Origin: Epiperipatus broadwayi
Taxonomy: Eukaryota; Onychophora; Udeonychophora; Euonychophora; Peripatidae
Reading direction: 5' to 3'
Assembly (NCBI GenBank): GCA_028023455.1
Contig: JAQFVV010012446.1
Coordinates: forward strand, 744,001 to 808,000
Length of the DNA: 64,000 bases
Shown here: piece after piece, positions 23,523 through 37,800 of the stretch
How positions within the stretch are numbered: the stretch's first letter is position 1
Layout: each line of letters starts with the position of its first letter
Translations under genes and position numbers: made by a program
Notes under the pieces: model-generated
Seen by the model: the letters and a program-made list of their open reading frames with translations, nothing else
The model's database searches: none
What the model was told of the DNA's origin: nothing

Positions 23523-23553
<31 letters not shown>

Positions 23554-23820
23554 AGACATCCAGACGATTATAGAATTATTTGGATGACCCTAAGATCATA
23601 GAAGCCACTTTAAAGTCCACTCACTTTACATCATATATTTTATAACTAATTTATTGATGGTCAGTACCCAGGTCCCAAGAGCAATGATGATGATCAGCAT
23701 ATTGATATAATGATCCCAGAATTTTAATATAGAATTATGTATTATTATAATTCTAGCATTTAAGTATGTGCATATAGATGAAGTATTGATGACTGCTTTA
23801 ACAATATGCCCTAACTTTGG
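22861..23820. other. Stretch without recognised gene
   Basis: I see nothing supportable beyond a (TA)n(TG)n microsatellite at 23523-23553. Confidence 0.4.
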
Positions 23821-23832
23821 AACTGGTTAAAT

Positions 23833-23900
23833 CAGGGGTTAGTAAGCCTTCTAACACAAGGAGTCATTTTTTAAACCCCCCACCCAATTAAAGAGCTGCA
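23833..23900 (+). mobile_element. Possible hAT-like MITE terminus
   Basis: CAGGGGTTAGTAAGCC at 23833 has the form of a hAT-type inverted terminus and is followed by a poor match to the interior of such elements. I could not find the opposite end. Confidence 0.3.
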
Positions 23901-24028
23901 AGGAAATCGTTATGTAGTTCATGAATTATAAAAAATTCTGAATGGCTGTGAATAAATTTGAACATTTATTTTAGTAATAGAATCTGTATACATCTTAATA
24001 ATAATATCATTTATGACTTTTCACAATG

Positions 24029-24160
24029 CTTTTCTACTATTGATGCTTTCGATTGCTCCAGCAATCTTGGTTCAGAACGTCTACTTATATTATGATTTAA
24101 AAATATAAGTAAAAGTTCTGAAGAAGATTGCTGGGGCAATCGAAATCGTCAATAGTAGGT
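24029..24160. repeat. 132-bp foldback with hammerhead-like remnant
   Basis: Arms 'ttttctactattgatg' and 'gtcaatagtaggttg' enclose a near-perfect palindrome. The right arm reads CUGAAGA, then GAUUGC-UGGG-GCAAUC, then GAAA, which imitates the hammerhead core (position 7 is free). One unpaired A precedes stem II, and no stem I partner follows the GAAA strand. Related sequence is at 48064-48110 and 57016-57300. Confidence 0.55.
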
Positions 24161-24349
24161 TGTAAAAACTAATAAAGAATACAAATATTATATGGATTTG
24201 GCAGTGCAGTAAAAAAAATAAAGTTATAATACTGTATACATCTTAATGAAAATTAAAAATCTCTTAAAAATAAATAAATAAAAACAAAAAATTATTTTGA
24301 CAGTTTGATTTATTCATAAATTTCTAATATTTAAATATTCATCATTTAC

Positions 24350-25450
24350 AATACGGGTCTTATACCATCAAGTCTTCTTTTGACTTCATTGCTTACATTC
24401 AACACTGCAAGCTAAAACCAGAATACAAAATTGCTTCTTTAGATATTACTGAATTATATGGCTCCATTGATCGGCAACACTTCATTAATATTGTCAAAGA
24501 TTAACTCTTTAAAAGCAATTACCTGCAGACACGCATCACCTTTATCTCTGATTTTTTTTATCTGGCCCGATAGTATTATTACCACATCCAATTGACAATA
24601 TTTTTATATGACAGATGATTGGCCCATGGGATTACCACTCAGTAGAATCCTTTCCAGCATATCCTTAAACCACTTCAGAAATAATTTTCTTTCTAGATAC
24701 TTCAGTAGCACTCCCAACCTTATTTATACCTGCTATGTTGTTGATGTGTTTGTTGCCAGACCTGAATCATTCATCATGAATATTTAATCAGATCTCTGGG
24801 CACCTTCCTCTCAATCATTTGGGAAGACTCGCACAATGAACTTAAATATTTGGAGTCCGTATACAAGATGCCAGTCAACTAAACTATACTAGGTGTATTA
24901 ATTCTTTGAAAGTCAGAGGCTTCACTCACCCTAAATCAAACTTTCCACACACATACAAATTTGCAGATCTATCATTATTTCTTTTTCATAATTATCATTT
25001 ATGTAAATTTGAAGCCTTATGCAAAATTAACACCGAACAATATTTAAAAGACCTCACTAATGTTGGATTCAAATACAACCATCTTACAAGAAAGCTAAAA
25101 CAATTATACCAGAAGTTAAATATCAACTTTTTTAAAGATAACAGACCATGGCTTTTCCTTCCACACATACATTTCCTTACTAAAAACTTTATTAAAACCT
25201 CACCTTCTTTCAAGGTAAGTTTCATACCCCTCCCCTTTCAACTAATAGATTAATTAATAATTCAAATGACTGCCTACCCTCTGATCACACTTCTCACACA
25301 GTATACAAGATCCCATGCTCCAAACCGGTTATAGTGCCATATACTATGGTTAATTTATGCATCTCTATTCACTTGTGTCTCTCAGCACTGCTATTTATAC
25401 AAAAAAAAGCTTTAATAAACCCAAATACAATTTCACCTTTTTAGAACCCC
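24350..25450 (+). pseudogene. Penelope-like element, RT with lost catalytic Asp
   Basis: At 24381-24504 the plus strand encodes SSFDFIAYIQHCKLKPEYK and then IASLDITELYGSIDRQHF, a reverse-transcriptase palm segment. At 24700-24785 it encodes YVVDVFVARPESFIMN, where the catalytic YVDD has become YVVD. Then come LGTFLSIIWEDSHNELKYLE, a 115-codon frame (24906-25253) with HPKSNFPHTYKFADL and LRKLKQLYQKL-like helices, and HTVYKIPCSK near 25300, which resembles the beginning of a GIY-YIG domain. At least three frameshifts or stops separate these blocks. The order RT, connector, GIY-YIG is that of Penelope-like elements. It is the most complete copy here but inactive. Confidence 0.75.
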
Positions 25451-26650
25451 AAACGTCCACCAGCCATATGTTTGACTATCTTCTGCTCCCATTGCATGCA
25501 TAGAATGCCATGACTCCATAAACATAAAATCAGAGAAGCACGACTTATAGTTAGCAACACCTATGCTATAAACCGGAAGGAATCGTGCTTTTCCTTCTCC
25601 AAAAAGTAAACTTTCTAATCCATTTTGCTTATATTTAAATGTTTGTCACATCAATATTCCACAGTGCTCACACAACCCATTTGTTATGATTATGAGAAGA
25701 TAAAACTTCTTGAAAGCACTCAGACAATCAATAGTACAATTTGTATTTCGCTTTGCTATTACCTGCGTTTTAGCGCATTTAAACATTACTTTTTTAACTA
25801 GGAAATCTATGGGTTTTTTTTATTCTTACAATAATCACTATTCTATAATAAGGCTGAATTCGATAGATATCATTTGTAATGTGCAATTTTCCCAAAGTCA
25901 TCACACTTTATTAACAAATGACAAGAGGAAATTTAAAATGTGTTTATGGTGATAAAAAGAACCATGAGATTGGAATCAGAGAGCACATAGGATTTGTAAG
26001 CCATAGTTCCCTAGGCTCGATGATAATTAGATTCAGATTTTGTAGTGTTCCTCTTAAATCCAGTGACCAAAGATGACTGTTGGTGATTATTGCAGGTGAT
26101 GCTATACGTATTACTCGTATCAGTATTTCTAATTATTTATAATGACTTGATGATGATATTTTGCTCATGCTCTAGAATGCTGATGATGATTCCCACCCAC
26201 CCCTGTTTTATCTTGTGTTTGTACCATTACAATACGATGGAATGTTTAAAATAAAACATCATTAACTATAATTTTCCTTTTCTTTAAATATGTAATGCTC
26301 AGCAAATTGTTTATTCAATTGTCTAACAGAATGTAATCTTTTCTGGTATTAGCATAGAAACGTTATTCGTAGAAAACCATCTTTTATTTATTTTTTCCTA
26401 ACATCGATCGCTGATCCAGATATAGATTGTGATATGAAGGCAAGGAGCTTGTGATAATTTGACTGTTGACATTTTTCCAAATACACTGTTAACGAAATAA
26501 TAGCTACACCATATAAATCCTTTCCATTTAATTTAAACAATCAGATAATTCTATATTTATTATATCTTGAGATGTTTTAACGAGTTATTGTTAAATACTA
26601 GGGATTGCATAATATGTTATTAATTATTCTTCACGTATAAAGTATGATAA
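25451..26650. other. Stretch without recognised gene
   Basis: I searched this interval for the missing first ALG13 exon (an N-terminal VTVGT motif before a donor) and did not find it. An 80-codon open frame at 25710-25952 has no recognisable motif. Confidence 0.4.
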
Positions 26651-26656
26651 AAAGGG

Positions 26657-26817
26657 TAGCTAAAATTCAAAAAACATTAATCACAAAAAACTTTGCCAAG
26701 CACTTTCGGTACCGTGACGCAGTGCCAGTTCCAATATGACACCATGATTCTGGTACACAGTACCAAAAGCACTTGGCAAATAGTTTTTGTGATTAATGTT
26801 TTTTTTAATTTTAGCTA
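26657..26817. mobile_element. 161-bp MITE with ~57-bp inverted repeats
   Basis: TIRs TAGCTAAAATTCAAAAAAC (26657) and its inverse ending AATTTTAGCTA (26817) extend through 'attaatcacaaaaa' and 'ttgccaagcact' to 'ggtacc'. The central 40-50 bases are unique. Superfamily not assignable; a TA at each end is compatible with a TA duplication. Confidence 0.7.
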
Positions 26818-28672
26818 TTCTGCTTATCACCCTAAAAACTTCAATCTATATAAATGACTTATGCATGACTCCAGCTCAGTGAGAAGAGCTCTATAACTGT
26901 TACTGTGAGGAAAAGATAATACTAACATGTAATGTTTTAAACCTAGTCTAGGATTAAATAAATTCACTGGAATAACTTAATAAAATATACATTTATTAAT
27001 AAAATAATCTTAAAGTCTGTTGAGTATGCTATAAATTCAACTTTCTGATTTTGATTAAAATAATACAAAAAAATGCTAATACATTATAATTTTTATATAT
27101 CTCAATAGGTTTACATAAAACATACGTACATGTAAGCATTCAAATATGCTGTATAATAAATTTAAATTAACATATTAGAACGTTCATTAACTAATAAAAT
27201 AAAATTCAATTCAGTTTAATAATTCATAAATAATGACAGATTTAACATATATATATATGGGTCTACCTGATCCACATTCAAGTGTGTGCACACATTGGCA
27301 TTTATATCCTAGGATATTTCATTTGTCAAAAAGTAATAAACTTATTAAACCATATTATATTTTCACATGCCATAATTAATTCAATGCCAAAAAACATGTT
27401 ATTAAAACATTGTTTTACAAGATATAATTAATTCATTGTCAAAAAACATATACATAAAACCAATGCACACATATGTGTGTATTACTATTATCTTCTTACA
27501 AATCAAAATTATTAGTACATTTTAAGGAAAGTTTTTTTTTTTTAAATATACCTTGATTCTTCTACAGTCCTACATAAGTTGTTTTTTTTTTTCAAGTTAT
27601 TATTAATTGTAAATGTCTTTAAAAATACTCTAGTAAGTTCTTTGTTCTCTAATCTAGAAAGATTTTTGGAGTTTTCATTTTTTAGTTTAATAATTTAGAC
27701 AAAAGTTATTTACTTTTAAATCTCGTAATTTAATGATTTTAACTGCAAAGTTATTTCAATAAATATTCTACTCACCAACTATATGCATTTTATATATATG
27801 ATCGGCAGCAATTATATGTTTGTGTCTCTGCCTATAGATTAATCAGCATACAACATAGCATGATAATCTTACACCAAACTGATGAAATCTCTTAGTAAGC
27901 TGACCCGTTCTAAAGCAGTAGACTGGCTTTTTGACATCTTTTGGAAAGGTATAAATCTGGTATTTGTTGACATTTAGTCATTATAATTTAGTAGACTTCA
28001 GGCATATCTTCTAATACATATATATGGGCTATGAAACCAAATGTTGGCCCTTGCTTCCATATGAATTTGAACTACCATTGTGACATTAGTAGCAGTTGTA
28101 CTGCTTGTCTTCTATTATAACACTGTTAATAGTATTGTATATCTATTGTAAGCCCCCTGAATGGTTCAAATCCACCTTCTTATAGTACATTGTAAAATTT
28201 GAAAAAAATGATTACGTAAATTCTTTCTTTATATTGATCAAAAAAAATGTAAGGACTTTTCACCTCATGTTACTTAAAACCAAATTTTTATCTACAAGTT
28301 TTTTAATCCTTTGAAATATTATAGGATTGTATCACAAGCTTTAATTCAGAAAAAATTAATCTACTTGTAAAATAGAGGCATTTTATAATTACCGCTACTA
28401 TCTATTATAACATGAAGCAAGCTTGTTTTAGATTTCAAAATCAGAATCAATAAAATATTAATTAGGCCTTTTTAAATGTTTAATTATAATTTTTTTTTTA
28501 ATTCAAAATTATTATCTAACTTTTAACTGTTATTCCTATATGTATTTTTTTAAATAAATATTGAAAAAAAATGTTTGTTTGTTTCTACTTTTCTTTTCAA
28601 CATATATATGTATTCATGCTCACACACTACTATGTTATATGCCATGACTGTCTCAATATATATATATTATAG
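26818..28672. other. Intron or upstream DNA of ALG13
   Basis: This is AT-rich sequence without a recognised exon. It ends in the acceptor used at 28671-28672, preceded by only a weak pyrimidine tract within a TA-rich run. Confidence 0.4.
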
Positions 28673-28835
28673 ATTTTGAAAAAACATGGATACAATCAAC
28701 TTGTACTGCAAATTGGCTATGGTGAATTTGAACCAGAGTTAATAACTGTAGATGACTTTACTTTAGAATATTACAGGTTTAAAGACAGTATCTCAGAAGA
28801 TATTAAAAATGCAAGCCTCGTCATCAGTCATGCTG
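28673..28835 (+). CDS. ALG13: ALG13 internal exon
   Basis: The 163-base exon lies between acceptor AG (28671-28672) and donor GTAAAT (28836). It encodes [19 protein letters not shown] through SLVISHAG and ends in phase 1. The acceptor region is TA-rich. Confidence 0.9.
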
Positions 28836-31800
28836 GTAAATATTTTAATTGAATGCTATATATTGTGATGTGCATTAATTAAGAGTAATAATAATAAAAA
28901 GGTATTACATTAACAAAGAATAATACAATCTAAGCACTTCATTATCTTATGAGGGTTTGTATTGATTTCAGGAGCGGGAAGTGTGATAGAAGTGTTAGAA
29001 TCTAATAAACCCTTAATTGTGGTTATTAACGAAGATCTTATGGGAAATCATCAACTAGAGATTGCTTATCAACTTCATAAAGAAAAACATCTTTTTTATA
29101 GTTCCTGTAGGTGAGAATATATTAAAATTTATATATCCCGCATAATAACAAATAATCGTAAAAATCTTTTAGCTACTACTATATTTAGTAAATATTTTTT
29201 TTGGCATTTGAGTTACACTCTTTCATTTACTATGTAGGTTATCTTCAGTGTGGACTATCAAAAAGAGTGACTGATGACTGGGTCTCTCTCCAAGCTGCCT
29301 GCAGCTCCATCTTTGAATCAGTATATGTGTTACATCATTAAAATCAATGCATGTGCTACATAATAATGTAATGATTCACCACAAAAATTTTAAGGTGCTA
29401 GTATGCCTGAATCATTCATTATGACATGAAACATGGCTGTGCTTCATACTTTAGCCCCGATAGAGTAACATGCTTAACATTAAATCTAGGAAAACTGCTA
29501 CTAAAATGTTTGACCTGATTCAAACTATGTATGGCAAACTATGTATGGAAGGAAGAACATTAATAATATCTATGAAGGTTATGAAACACATTATCAAATT
29601 TTGTGCCATAGCCCATGATCCAGACATGCTAGCACATTAAAATTCTTTTAGTGAGACTGTGATTACATAATACATGGGTTGGTTTACAGATGATAATGCA
29701 GATATCTTGGAGAGACCACTAGCCACCTTTTCAATAAGACAAAAACTATGTGTATGTATATTTAAACAAAGTTTTTACAGGTTTATAGATTTAAAGGTTG
29801 GAAACTTAATAGAAGTAGTCTCTGCATTTTGTATGTAATTTTAGAGCATGACATAATAAAGTCAAATACCAATTGGATGCAGTCATTCCAGTACGAAATC
29901 ACATCAACAAGTAATGGCCCATTTTTAGTTAGTATCCAAACAGTAAATATAGAATTTAAAATCTTCAATACTATCTAAAAACAGAATTGATTTATGCTCA
30001 AAAGTATTTTAGACAAAAGTACATTCTTAGCAGTTTCAGCTCTCAATGCCTGTTCTTAATTGGGTTTTTTTTAAATATATTATGAAAAATTATGGTCGTC
30101 ATCTGATCATTCGTGTCAGCCGCCAGAGGCGTGATTTCTAGCTAAATTTCTAGAAATATGCCGTTTCCACGGCCGCACCCAAGCCTTTAAGCATTCTTTC
30201 TAAAAGAAATCCTAGAAAGATTGTTAACTCGGAGTTAAGTCTACTTTCTACGCTAAAAGGTAGAGTATTAACTCGGAAGTTAAGTCTTTTTTCTACGATA
30301 AAATCTAGAAAAGAGTGTTAACTCGGCTAACGGTGTGGCTTTTTCCGATGCTAAAAGCAGAGGAAAATGCCGTAGTTGTTTGTGTCACACACTATATCGT
30401 AATGCTGCATTATGTATTTGATGTAACAATATCGTACTAGGGTGTTTATTTTGATCGTGTCAAAATTATTTAAATTTTCATCAATGCCTTGTTTTTTTTA
30501 AGACCAATCAATGTACTGTTACATTTTATCAATTTTAACAGTATCGTGATTGTTCCTCATAAATTTGTATTTCTCCTAAATTTTCGATTAGGGTGGAATA
30601 GCGTAAAAATTAAAAAATCACGCTTTGAGTCACGTTTTAGCGAGAAATTTTCCGAGACAAAAAGTACGGCTAATTCCCACAACAGAAAACTTTAAAAGAT
30701 GGAAATTGCCAGACACGGGCCAGCGCTGGAATATTTCTACAGTAGAAAAAAAGAAAAAAACATCCTGCTGTTGAAAGAAAGATTGGATTGTGCGGCAAAT
30801 ATATGCAGATTTGAGGTCCGAAAACATCTGCCGACGGAAAGGTTCACTTCGTAAAGGCAAGCTTGTTTGAGGGATTCTAAATGACCTTTGTCAAATGTCA
30901 AAAATAAAAGAAGTAACTTCAATTTTTATTTAAACGTACATCCCTATTTCTCCCGATAATTGTTGGCGTCGGCAATCAAATGTAAAATAAAAGAAGTAAC
31001 TAAAATTTTTATTTAAACATAGCCCCAAAAACCCCTCTTCTCCCAATAATTGTTGTCGTCGGCAATCAAACGGTAAAATAAAAGGAACGTCAATTATTCT
31101 TTAATTGTATAGAAAAAAACAAAAAAAAAACCCTCCCACTAATTGTTCTGGCCAATCAAATGTAAACCAATCGAAGTAAGACAGTAAATTATTAGTTAAA
31201 CATAACCCAAATTACTATTCAGCACTACACAGACTCGCTCTTGTCAATCAAAATTAAAGAAACATAGACTATTATTGTCCCATTGTCAAATCGAATATTA
31301 TTTGGGAAAACCCCAAATAATTTATAAACGAAAAAAAAAAGTCAAATCGGTTTTCAATCAAATGGTAACCGATAAAAGAACTTCAAATTTTGATTTAAAC
31401 ATACACACGAACAAAAACAAAACAAAACTCTTTCTCCCAATAATTGTTTGCCAATCACCAAAAAACACCCACCCCCTCTCACTAATTATTGTCAGCAATC
31501 AAATGTACACCACTACTAAAAGTAACGAAACTACTATTCTTTACGGTTACCCCCTTCTCCCAATAATTGTTGTCTACAATCGACACACACAAAAAACACC
31601 CTTCCCAGTAATTAGTGTCGGGAATCAAATGTAAACCGATCAAAGTAAGACCGCAACTTATTATTTAAATGTAACCCAAATTACTATTTGAATCTACACC
31701 AAAAAAACACCCGCTCTTGTCAATAAAAATTAAACAAACAACAACTATTATTTCCCATTGTCAAAAATATTTATTTGTAGAACCAAAACCATAATTTATA

Positions 31801-34800
31801 AATGAAAGGAAGTCCAATCGGTCAGTCCATCAAATGTAAACTGATAAAAGTAAAGGTTTTAAATTTTATTTAAACATAAACACCAAAAAAAAACAACACT
31901 TCTCCCAATAATTGTTTTCGCAATCAAATGTAAACCTATCAAAGTAACGTAAATTATTATTTAAAGATCCATCATAAAACCCCGTTCTCTCTTGAATTTT
32001 GTCAATCCAATTTTACAAAAACAGTAATATTATTTTTTTAAAAAAAAAACACAAATTACTATTTGAACACACACCAAAAAAGACCCTTTGGTAAAAAGAA
32101 AAAACTATTATTATCCCATCGTCAAAAATATTATTTGGGGAAAATAATTCAGAAACGAAAAAAAGTAAACTTTGTAAACAAACCCCAAAAAAAGTCAATA
32201 TTAATAGAAAATCGCTATCCCGGGAACTATATATTAATGTGTTTTTCAGTTAGAAATCGCGCCTCTGGCGGCTGACACGAAGGATCAGATGACAACCAAA
32301 ATTATTTATAAAAATACATAGAGTATTCCAATTAAATTTGCAACATATATGCATCTAAATTGGAAAGAAAATTACTCTCTCTCTTTCTATTACATTGAAA
32401 TGAAAAAGGTTTATTTTTTTGAAGTACTAAAAATATTTGTCGTTTGATGTTTTTTTTAAAGATATTTGGGCTCTTTTTCACATTGTTCCAAAGTTGAAAC
32501 TGATGGATTCTCAGTCAAGAGAATAAAAATAGGTGTTGGAGGCTCTGGCATCTCACAAACAATGAATATATGGGATAAAAGACGATTCAAAGAAATTACC
32601 ATGCCAAGATAAATTCTTAATTTAGCGGGTACCAGTGAAAAGGTAACTGGTTCTCTCTCCAAGATGCCTGCAGTGATATCTATGAAAGATCACAAATATA
32701 TTATGACTGTTTAACTAGTCAACAATTTTAAGAGATAACATGTCTGGGTCATGAATTACAATATAAAATGTGACATCTGTGGTTTGCCTTCACTGCTATT
32801 CCTACCATCAAGGATCTTGAAAACCACCTTAAAGCAGTCTTGCAGCTCATGGATTTTTTATGATACACAATTTGAATCATTTCAAATATTTCAGTAGCAG
32901 TTTTTATCTAATGTAGAATAAAACTTGATGTCAGTATGTTCTTCCAAAGTGGGTTAAGATATTAACGCACTATCACATTCTTATCCACACACTGGCACAT
33001 TAAAACTTGTTTGGTGGATAGAGAAACTATATAACTCATATATTGATTTAGAGCAGTGGTCCTTAACTTTTTGCACTTAAGAGCACATTCTATAATACCG
33101 GCCAGGTAGCGGGCACCATTTGTTTTTTCAACCAGGTGGCGGGCACCATTTATTTTTTCAATGTAAATTTATAGTTGGATATTGTTAATAATATACTTGT
33201 TAATAATACACATAATGTACAAAAAAATATTTATTTCAAAAATAAAAATTTAACATTTGATTACAATATAATACAATACTTTATAAGAAATTTTAAAAAT
33301 TACATTTATTTGTATCAGATAAATAATTTTTTATTGTGTTCGGATAGCGGCGGGCACATGCAAAATGGTCTGCGGGTGCCATGGTGCCCGCGGGCATAGG
33401 GTTGGGGACCCCTGGTTTAAAGTTAGCATTGCAGGCAGTTTGGAGAGAGAACTAGTAGTAATTCTCATCTAGACTTGTAACTGTAAAATATGCAGGTCTG
33501 TAATAATAAAGTATTCAAGATATTATCCTAAGATTAATTTGAATCCTGTTGGATATCAAAGTTCATTGTCAGTATCCTTAAGCATTTAACATTATAACCT
33601 AAGCTTTGCAGTGGACAGGTAATCTAATGAGTTGTTTTTTTTTTTTGAGACAGCCAATAGTATGAGAGAGAAAATATAATAGTTATATGAAATGAGACAA
33701 TTTTAGATTAACATATATGTTTACAAGAAATAGAGAAAAAGAAAGAATTCTCCCTTTTCAATTTCATCAATCTTAAACCACCAAACATCACATGATCACC
33801 ATTTCTTATGCTTGCTCATAACTGTTATTAAAACAGGCATTATTAAAACAGGCAAAACTCTCCATATAGTAATGACACTCAGCACAAGCCAGAGTAATCA
33901 ATGGATGCCAGAAGGCTTGTGCATAAATCCCTATCTAGTACCTACTCATCCAATATTTCCAGACTAGTTTTTTGGCCAAAGTTGTTTTCACTATGGTCAA
34001 GACTCCAAAAACACCTATTTTTGTGATGTAGATCCCAAAAGAAATGATTTAATTTTTTGGAGATGAGAATGTACCGATTACTTGGATCTACCTACTAAAA
34101 GGATATATTTGCTGGACTTTGTAAACTATGTGCATTTTTCCTCTCTACCAGAATTTTTCAGCAAATAATACACTTATTATTGTCCCGGGTTAGCGGGTTC
34201 GCTTCCCAGCCGATGCTATGACACATAAAAAAAAAGAAGAAAAAAAAACAATGGTTAAATAAAATGAATGACTTAGTTGTGCATTATTATAAAAATCAGA
34301 ATCCACAAAATAATTCACCCATATTTATTTAACTTTTTATATCACATGATCACTATCTCATACTATATGGAGAGTGTTGTTTTGTTTTGAATTGTTTAAT
34401 AACTTTTTATAGTTGTATTATTGCAACATAGACACTGGGAAAATGTTATTAGAAGCAGTTCCCTTCATTCTAGCCTAAAACCATATATTATAAGCTTAGG
34501 GGGATGTGAACATAATGGCTTGTCCTAGTTTTCAATGATTATGTGAGCTTATAATAAATGGTTTTAAAGTAGCACAAATAGAAATACTCCTAATGTAATC
34601 ACAGAAGCCTATGATTTTTGTTGGTATGCACCAAGGAAATGAATGGAATTTAAAATTTATATGAGAATCCCATTGATATTTTAGATTTCTGGTTGGAAAA
34701 AGCAGCACACTATAAACCTGATATATTGTTTGACTGAAAATAGACAAATGTGTAAAACAGAATATGTGTCAAAATCTTTGAAATGTTACACTGTCATTAA

Positions 34801-37800
34801 TTTTAGACAAAAGTGATGGAAATTTTCCAAGAAAATAAATATCATGCCAGTAACAACTTCTATCAGATTAGCAAATAGATGAGTTGACCAATTCCTTATA
34901 TCTGAGCAAGTAGTGTTTAGACTTTCAGCTAGAGGAGTCCTTGCCATTTTTACTTCAAGAGATACTATCTGTATGGGGTTAAAACTGTGAAAAATGGTCC
35001 CAGAGTTGGAAGTAAATAAGGAAGTCATCTAGATGTTCATAATAAAATTTAATACCCTTTCTTGGAAATATGTGATATAGATAAAACTTGTTAACAAAAG
35101 CTGGAAAGAGCTAGGCAATTTAATGTTTGAAAACCAATAAATATTGGTATGTATAAATTCTAGTAATATAGTAATAGATTACATCCCGACCACTGATTTA
35201 TTGTGTGTGTAAATATTACATGTGTAACTCATTTTGTATTATAAATTCAAAGAGGCAATGGTTCAACAGATTGGAAGCCAATTTGTTTAGAACATCTGGA
35301 CCTCATTCTTTGTGAGAGATTGAATCTATGCTACGCCAACTAGAAGAATTATCTGTATAGAATTATAGAACTTACGGTGTCTTGAAGATAGTTCTGGAAG
35401 AATATAGCTTCCAAGATATTCAAGGGGGCAAAGGTTTATGCAGATTAACATTTTTTATCCAAAAAAAAATACAAAGTTGTTGCCTTGTAGGTATTTGGGT
35501 TTGTTTGTTTTTTTACCATATTGTAACAATCCGGAGATGGTAGAGAGAGAGACTAATGTAATCTGCAGTACAAGGGCGCCATCTAGGCATTTGAACCTAG
35601 AAAAATTTATAAAGTAGGCAGATACGTAAGTCAAAAAAAAATTATATTGGTTGATTCCGGTCGTTAGCCCATTGTCACTAGCTCAATGGAACAGCAGAGA
35701 TTTATATTGCATAAATTCTTATCTAAGAATAATTTTTAAAAAAAAATAAAATAAGCCACTGCCAGTAATTAACATACAAACATTTATTTACGCACATATA
35801 TATAAAATTTAATATTATTATTTTAGCATGTTTACTTTAACATTATTTTTAACTTTTATTTTAGATTTTAATTTTTATACTATTATAAGTTCGCACAGAT
35901 GGATTTATAAAAGTTTGTTTTATAAATGTTGAGTATAGATCGGTTACATAGATTACACGGTCAAAAACATTTCAAAGTAAACATAAACGATCAAACTATA
36001 AAATCATTGATGGAAATGCAGAGGGAAATTTATAAGAAACCCAATAGCATTCATCATAAGATGCCGCAAGACACCAATAACTTAAAAGACATTTGACATA
36101 AATGCATCTTAGATACTCACCGTAAGGTATCAGTATTTACCAAATGTCTATATATTTGATCAAATATGAAAACCAAAAACATAATTAACCGGTAACAAAC
36201 CCATACAAGCGTCTATACCCAACTTAAATTTAATGCATTTTTATTTAGAGTGTCGAGTATGAATAGACTACATAGATTTGCATTTGAAAAGAAAATATTC
36301 TATCCTTGTTTAACCTTAGGCCAAAAGTTCGCAGTCAAACCAACTTCAATCCATCTGATATATTGATGTATTCAATGTAATATGACTATGACAGCACAAA
36401 AAGTTAAGAGAAGAAATTGCCTTTCATCAGATAGGAATACTACATCTATCTGATGATAAGAGCAATAAAAAAAAACCTCCATAGGAAAAGACTGCGGTCA
36501 TTTTGCCGACTTACGATCGCATTCCATAGGCAAAAATAAAGTGTGCGGTGTGAAAAGCGATTCTGCCCGTAGCGAATCTCGTACTACATCTACTACTTAC
36601 ACCAATATATCCAATCCACTGACCTAATTCAACTACGAAACAATTAACCTAAGATTACCCTCCCCTAATATAACTTTACAAATCTACATAGCCATTCACG
36701 CCCGACTTAAGTTTAACATTTATATAATTTAATTTATCGCAAAACAAAAATCAGAAATAAAACTTAAAGAACAAAAAAAATAAATGGAAATGATTTTAAT
36801 AAAAGAATACATCAAATAAAATTATAACTAATTAATAAATAATTTAGTTTGGTCAGATAGGAATCTATTTCTTCTTTTTTTTTTTTTTTTTAATATGGAA
36901 AGTTTTTAATTTAATGTTCATGAGTTATCTAAAGTTCTTACGGTTTTAAAAGGTCCATAATTTGTAGTGGTTTGTAATTTTGAATGGGAATTCCCACACC
37001 GTCCTGAAGATATTGGTATCCAGTTAGCCGTTGTTTTTTTATTTATCCAGGAGGTCTTTTACTTTAGCTGGTCCTTAGTGTATAAAATGATCGGTCATTT
37101 CTCTTTCTTTCTTTTTTATAACCACTGAAGGAATTGAAAGTGCGTCTTTCAATCCCTTCTCCTCCAACCCTCTCCAACTTAACACATATCTGTCCTCTTG
37201 TAATAACTAACTAATAATTTCCAAACTTTTCCTTTTATATTAATTTTAAGGATTCAATTGACATTACGTCATCGATGTGATGGTCCTTTCGTTGAGGTCC
37301 GATTCTATTTTTTTCTCTCCTATCTGACCTTTGCTTATACATTTTAAATGCCCAAGGGCTAGTTTATATTTAATTAATTAAAACAATCATTTCCATTTTC
37401 TGATTAATTAATGTGTTTTTCAAACTTAAAGATATATTTTTATCTCTAAATCTTTTTGAGTTTTTGTTTTTAAAATACCTTTTCTATTTTTAATAAAGTT
37501 TTATTTTAATAATTTTTTTCATCTGTGCGATTTTATATATGTACGAGTTTAAGATGATTTTTTAATTTTCAATTTTTAATTCTTAAAAAAAAGTTTTATT
37601 TGCGAATTTTTACTTTTTTTCATGTTTAATAATAAAAAACAATGTAACGTACGTATGTGCCCGTTACAATATGTATTTTCCAAATTTGTTGATGATAAGA
37701 CTAGGTGATTTTTTTTTTTAAGTGTCGTAGCATCGGCCGGGACGCGAACCCGCAATCCGGGCAACTGCCTGCGAGTGCAAGGCAGTCGCGCTGACCTCTT

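Noticed and set aside
24995-25225. Minus-strand 76-codon frame
   Set aside because: It is the shadow of the Penelope-like coding sequence on the plus strand.
29268-29280. CTGATGA at about 29271 in the ALG13 intron
   Set aside because: No GAAA strand with a hairpin follows within a plausible distance.
31275-31634. 119-codon open frame as a gene
   Set aside because: It lies entirely within the tandem array of the TIR element. Its apparent internal repeats are those of the array.
30880-32010. CRISPR array
   Set aside because: The repeats are long, diverged and contiguous, without unique spacers, and lie in an animal transposon.
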